A stretch of 9,915 nucleotides of DNA from an uncultured bacterium. Lineage in GTDB: Bacteria; Methylomirabilota; Methylomirabilia; Rokubacteriales; CSP1-6. Shown here piece by piece: positions 6,725 to 9,915 of the stretch (positions within the stretch are counted from its first letter, which is position 1; each line of letters starts with the position of its first letter). The notes under the pieces are model-generated. The model was not told where the DNA came from. It saw only the letters and a list, made by a program, of their open reading frames with translations, and did not search any database. The stretch covers positions 1 to 9,915 of the forward strand of contig CAMLFJ010000074.1 of assembly GCA_946479205.1 (NCBI GenBank), in the 5' to 3' direction. The position numbers were made by a program, and so were the translations under genes.

Positions 6725-7741
6725 TCAGGCGCCGCGGACGACGATCGGCTTCAGCGACGGCCGCGCCAGCGCCTCTGCCGCCCGGTCCCACGGGACGATC
6801 TTGGAGGTCACGCGCTCGGGCCGCAGCCCGCCACGCGCGACCAGCTCGAGCACGCGGGGCAGCGCCGCGCGCGAGTTCACCCGTCCGGTGACGAAGCGGA
6901 CGCCGCGCGTGTACATGGACAGTAACGGCAGTGGAACATCCCCGCCGAAGTAGATGCTGACGCTGGTGCAGATGCCCTCGGGTTCGAGCGACTGGAGCGC
7001 GCGCCGGAGGCCGCGTGGGTCATTGCTGCCGTCCACCGTGATCGGGTAGGTCTCGCGCGCGGTGGACGGCCGCTCGCTCGCGTGGGCGCCGAGGGCCGCG
7101 GCCACCTTCACGCGGTCGGAATTGGCGTCCACGTAGTCCACCCGGGCGGCGCCTGCCGCGAGCGCGCAGGCCACCGCGTAGAGCGGGACGCTGCCGATGC
7201 CGCCCAGCACCAGCACGCGCGCCCCCGGATACTCCGCGAGCGGCGGGCCCACCGCGCGCCAGCCGTCGGCGACATTGTCGCTGATGCTCGCCACCGCGGC
7301 CGGATCGAGGCCGGCGGGCAGGCGGACCAGCATGTGGGTCGCATAGGGCACGCGCACCAGGTCGGACAGCGCGCCGCCCCAGCGGCCGCCCAGGGGCTCG
7401 AAGCCGTACATGGACACCGGTGGGACCGTCTCGCAGCTTCCGGTGCGGCCGGAGCGGCAGCACGCGCAGACGCCGCAGCCGATCTGGAAGGGCACGATGA
7501 CGCGGTCGCCCGGGACGAAGCCGGTGACCGCGGAGCCGACCGCCGCCACCTCGCCCACGAACTCGTGGCCGATCGGGAAGGGCCCCTGGAACGGGGTCAG
7601 CCCGCGCAGCAGCGCCACGTCGAGGTCGCAGGCGGCGACGGCCAGGGGCCGGACGAGCGCGTCGTCCGCCGTCTCGAGCGCCGCGTCGGGCGCCTCCTGC
7701 CACTCGAGCCGGCCCGCCTCCAGGAAGACGAGCGTGCGCAC
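6725..7741 (-). CDS. Zinc-dependent medium-chain alcohol dehydrogenase (MDR superfamily)
   Basis: This 338-residue MDR enzyme would oxidise or reduce an alcohol/carbonyl pair using NAD(P). Catalytic zinc ligands are Cys38, His59 and Glu60 in GHEFVGEV, and probably Asp155 in SISDNVADGW, as in the formaldehyde dehydrogenase-like branch. The structural zinc set is Cys89, Cys92, Cys95 and Cys103, in a Cx2Cx2Cx7C lobe. The nucleotide-binding segment is VLVLGGIGSVPLYAV (176-190). It is shorter than usual and lacks the third Gly of GxGxxG. DYVDANSDR (202-210) puts an acidic residue at the end of beta-2, which favours NAD over NADP. The GTG start (7741) follows the binding-protein stop by one base and is the only start near the aligned N-terminus. 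An enzyme gene between the binding protein and the ATPases suggests a role in handling the imported compound. The substrate is unknown. Confidence 0.9.
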   Translation of the reverse strand: MRTLVFLEAGRLEWQEAPDAALETADDALVRPLAVAACDLDVALLRGLTPFQGPFPIGHEFVGEVAAVGSAVTGFVPGDRVIVPFQIGCGVCACCRSGRTGSCETVPPVSMYGFEPLGGRWGGALSDLVRVPYATHMLVRLPAGLDPAAVASISDNVADGWRAVGPPLAEYPGARVLVLGGIGSVPLYAVACALAAGAARVDYVDANSDRVKVAAALGAHASERPSTARETYPITVDGSNDPRGLRRALQSLEPEGICTSVSIYFGGDVPLPLLSMYTRGVRFVTGRVNSRAALPRVLELVARGGLRPERVTSKIVPWDRAAEALARPSLKPIVVRGA

Positions 7742-7742
7742 C

Positions 7743-8924
7743 CTAGCGCTTGTCGAAGGGCGGCGCGGGGAAGGCGAGCGGCGCGGTGGCGACCTCCTTC
7801 GGCCACACCAGCTCCTGCTTGCCGTTGATCCACTGCAGCAGCGCCTGCGGCACGATGCCGGTGCCGTCCGGCCGGAACTTCACCGCCCCGATGACCGTGT
7901 TCATGCTGGTGGCGGCGACCGCGTCGCGAACCTTCTCGCGATCGGTCGCGCCCGCGCGCGTCACCGCCGCGGCCAGGATCTGCACGCAGGCGTAGGCGGG
8001 GCCCACCAGGGGATCGGCGGGGCGGCCGAGCTTCTTCTGGTGCGCGTCGTTCAGCTCCTTCACGCCCGCGCCCTTCATCGCGTGATGCCAGCCCGCCGCG
8101 AGCACCATGAAGTCGCCGTCCTTGCCGAGGTTCTGCGACCAGACCTGGGCGTCGGGGGCGCGGATGAAGAAGGAGAGCTTCGGCGTGTACCCGAGCTCCT
8201 TCATCTGCTTCACGAGGGTCATGCCGTCGGGCGGGTTGGGCAGCGCGAGCACCACGTCCGCGTTCGCGGTCCGGGCCTTCAGGATGATGTCGGAGAAGTC
8301 CTTGGCGCCCGGCGCGTACTCGCCGGTGACCACGACCTGGTAGCCCGCGCTCTTGCCCGCTTCGGTCCACGCCGCCGCCATCTCGCGGCCCCAGTCGGTC
8401 TTCTCCTGGAAGATCGCGACGGTCTTCGGCCGCTCCCCCGCCGGGATCAATCCGAGGAGCCCCTGGGTGGCCTGGCCGATATCGGGCGACTTCCAGAACG
8501 GCGAGAAGAGATAGCGGAAGCCCTGCTGGTGGATCTTCTGCAGCGCGAACGCCACGCCCAGGTACGGCACGCGGTTCTTCTCGGCCACCGAGGCGGCCGC
8601 CGCGTGCAGATCGGAGCCGAAGCCTCCCAGGTAGCCCACCACCCCCTGGGCGGCCAGGCCCTCGAGCCGCGCGACGGTCTTGGTGGCGTCGGACTCGTCG
8701 TCCAGCAGGACCAGCTCGATCGGCAGCTTGGCGGAGCCGACCGTCACGCCGCCGCCCGCGTTGATCTGCTCCACCGCGATCTCGTAGCCGGCGCGGATCT
8801 GGGCGCCGCCGGCGCCGTAGCGGCCGGTGAGCGGGACGACCGCGCCCATCTTCACGGTTTGAGCCCAGGCGGCGGTCGGAGCCGTGCCGAGCAGCGCGAG
8901 CGCGAGCAGGACGAGGATTCTCAT
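7743..8924 (-). CDS. Periplasmic branched-chain amino acid-type ABC transporter substrate-binding protein (LivK-like)
   Basis: This 393-residue periplasmic receptor belongs to the Peripla_BP_6 (Leu/Ile/Val-binding) family and supplies the LivGFHM importer encoded downstream. The signal peptide is clear: a basic start (MR), a hydrophobic core LVLLALALL and cleavage after AWA near residue 21. There is no Cys after the cleavage site, so it is soluble periplasmic rather than a lipoprotein. Family segments are VKMGAVVPLTGRYGAGGAQI (24-43), GYEIAVEQINAGGG (46-59), LLDDESDATKTVARLEGL (73-90), then YLGGFGSD (98-105) at the first lobe hinge. Lobe two includes ADVVLALPNPPDGMTLVKQM. Mature length matches the family. 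The ATG start has a good Shine-Dalgarno site. The ligand cannot be decided: this family also binds aromatic acids, amides and urea as well as amino acids. Confidence 0.95.
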   Translation of the reverse strand: MRILVLLALALLGTAPTAAWAQTVKMGAVVPLTGRYGAGGAQIRAGYEIAVEQINAGGGVTVGSAKLPIELVLLDDESDATKTVARLEGLAAQGVVGYLGGFGSDLHAAAASVAEKNRVPYLGVAFALQKIHQQGFRYLFSPFWKSPDIGQATQGLLGLIPAGERPKTVAIFQEKTDWGREMAAAWTEAGKSAGYQVVVTGEYAPGAKDFSDIILKARTANADVVLALPNPPDGMTLVKQMKELGYTPKLSFFIRAPDAQVWSQNLGKDGDFMVLAAGWHHAMKGAGVKELNDAHQKKLGRPADPLVGPAYACVQILAAAVTRAGATDREKVRDAVAATSMNTVIGAVKFRPDGTGIVPQALLQWINGKQELVWPKEVATAPLAFPAPPFDKR

Positions 8925-8930
8925 GTCGGT

Positions 8931-8935
8931 CTCCT
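8931..8935 (-). promoter_or_regulatory. Ribosome binding site of the LivK-like binding-protein gene
   Basis: The minus strand reads AGGAG, then a 6-base spacer (ACCGAC), then the ATG at 8924. This is the strongest Shine-Dalgarno site in the window and it fixes the start. It lies in the 16-base gap after the MetE-like stop, so the binding protein, which is needed in excess over the membrane parts, gets its own strong initiation site while the downstream genes rely on coupling. Confidence 0.8.
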
Positions 8936-8940
8936 AGAAA

Positions 8941-9915
8941 TCAGTCGGTCCAGATGGATCGGGCGGTTTCGGCCACGCGGTGGAGCTTGGCCCGCTGCTC
9001 CTCCGGCGAGATCCGGTTGCCCTCCATGGTCGAGGCGAAGCCGCATTGCGGGCTGAGCGCGAGCCGCTCCCGCGGGAGGTAGCCGGCGGCTTCCTCCACG
9101 CGGGCGCGCAGCTCGGCCACCGATTCGAGGCGCGGGGTCTTGGTGGTGACGAGACCGAGGACGACGGTGCGGTCCTCCGGCATCGCGCGCAGGGGCTCGA
9201 AGCCGCCCGAGCGCGCGTCGTCGTACTCGAGCAAGTAGCGCGGGAAGCGGCTCCGGGTGAAGACGCGCGAGATGGGCTCGTAGCCGCCGCTGGCGTAGAA
9301 CATGGACTGGTTGTTACCGCGGCAGATGTGCAGGCCGAAGGTGACGCCGGGATGCGTGCCGATCACCGCGTTGTCCATCTCGATGCACGCGTCGATCAGG
9401 CGATCCGGATCGCTGCCGCGGCGGCGGTAGCCCTCGCGGAGCTCGGGATCGAGCAGCGCCGCGTACTGGGGCGCGTCGATCTGGATATAGGTGCAGCCGA
9501 GCGCGACCAGCTCGTCCACCTCCCGCCGCGTGAGATCCACGATGTCGGCCAGGTAGGCGTCGCGGGTCGGGTAGGCGCCGGTGGATTTCTCGGGATCGTA
9601 GTAGGCGGCGGCCTGCTGGCTGCTGATCAGGGTGACCTTGGTCGGCCGGGTGGTGCGGGCGCGCAGGTAGGCGAACTCCTCGGTGCACATGCTGCGGCGC
9701 CAGCGGAGCTTCTCGACGACCACGGGGCGCTGGAAGACGAGCCGCTCGCCCTGCTCGTTGTGAAAGGGGATGGCCCAGCCACCCAGCTTGTCGAAGCCGT
9801 CGAGCGCGTCGATGAGGTGGCCGAAGAAGGCGTAGCGCCGCAGCTCGCCGTCGGTGACCACGTCGAGGCCGGCCTCCTCCTGGAGGCGCACCGCGTCGTC
9901 CACCGCGCGGTCCTC
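8941..9915 (-). CDS. MetE-like zinc methyltransferase (cobalamin-independent methionine synthase C-terminal domain family), 5'-truncated
   Basis: The C-terminal 324 residues are visible and the frame stays open to the window edge. Family members of this stand-alone type are about 370 residues, so some 50 N-terminal residues are missing. The fold is the MetE/UROD-type barrel. VVTDGELRR sits near the start and QIDAP at about 145-149. The zinc ligands of MetE enzymes are present: His196 and Cys198 (LHICRGN), Glu230 (LLEYDD) and Cys291 (LSPQCGF). In this family a zinc-bound thiol accepts an alkyl group: homocysteine in methionine synthase, coenzyme M in epoxyalkane:CoM transferase. The thiol and donor here are unknown, and it lacks the separate N-terminal half of full MetE (about 750 residues). 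A GTG near base 9903 is internal. The gene ends 16 bases before the binding-protein gene, so it is probably in the same operon. Confidence 0.88.
   Translation of the reverse strand, partial: EDRAVDDAVRLQEEAGLDVVTDGELRRYAFFGHLIDALDGFDKLGGWAIPFHNEQGERLVFQRPVVVEKLRWRRSMCTEEFAYLRARTTRPTKVTLISSQQAAAYYDPEKSTGAYPTRDAYLADIVDLTRREVDELVALGCTYIQIDAPQYAALLDPELREGYRRRGSDPDRLIDACIEMDNAVIGTHPGVTFGLHICRGNNQSMFYASGGYEPISRVFTRSRFPRYLLEYDDARSGGFEPLRAMPEDRTVVLGLVTTKTPRLESVAELRARVEEAAGYLPRERLALSPQCGFASTMEGNRISPEEQRAKLHRVAETARSIWTD

Noticed and set aside
5702..6925. Plus-strand open frame antisense to livF, livG and the end of the dehydrogenase gene
   Set aside because: Same cause: composition-driven antisense frame with no recognisable domain.
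7410..9056. Long plus-strand open frame antisense to the dehydrogenase, binding protein and MetE-like genes
   Set aside because: High GC produces stop-poor antisense frames; the translation is His/Arg/Gly-rich low-complexity sequence and crosses three real genes.

Overview
The window is a gene-dense, high-GC stretch. Hand counts on a few lines give about 58-60% GC in the first kilobase and above 70% in the middle. Both solute-binding proteins are transporter types found in Gram-negative soil and water bacteria. The complete one has a cleavable signal peptide with no lipobox cysteine, which points to a periplasmic, Gram-negative protein. Many starts are GTG and few genes have a clear Shine-Dalgarno site. 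The organism is plausibly a soil or groundwater proteobacterium or a lineage such as Rokubacteria, but the sequence does not fix the phylum.

Layout. Positions 1-2998 (+ strand) are the end of a peptide/nickel-type ABC importer operon: the C-terminal two thirds of a family 5 solute-binding protein, then the two permeases (DppB-like and DppC-like). No ATPase genes follow, so they must lie upstream or elsewhere. Positions 3052-9915 (- strand) are one long, tightly packed operon. In transcription order it holds a MetE-like zinc methyltransferase (N-terminus outside the window), a Leu/Ile/Val-type binding protein, a zinc-dependent MDR alcohol dehydrogenase, LivG, LivF, LivH, LivM and a small cupin. 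Most junctions are overlaps or gaps of a few bases, including two ATGA stop/start overlaps and one GTGATG junction, so the genes are very likely cotranscribed and translationally coupled. Both operons start outside the window, and no promoter is visible.

The two operons converge on a 53-base intergenic gap (2999-3051). It is almost filled by a 49-base element with perfect 18-bp inverted arms. This looks like a solitary REP-type or miniature mobile palindrome and could also act as a bidirectional transcription barrier.

Working together (inference): the minus-strand operon would import a small polar organic solute through a HAAT-family importer. The imported compound, or a product of it, would be handled by the MDR dehydrogenase, the cupin and the MetE-like enzyme. 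The substrate cannot be read from the sequence. I found no RNA genes, CRISPR array, insertion sequence with a transposase, or phage gene. Apart from the palindrome and the enzyme set inside the Liv operon, the region is ordinary transporter territory.
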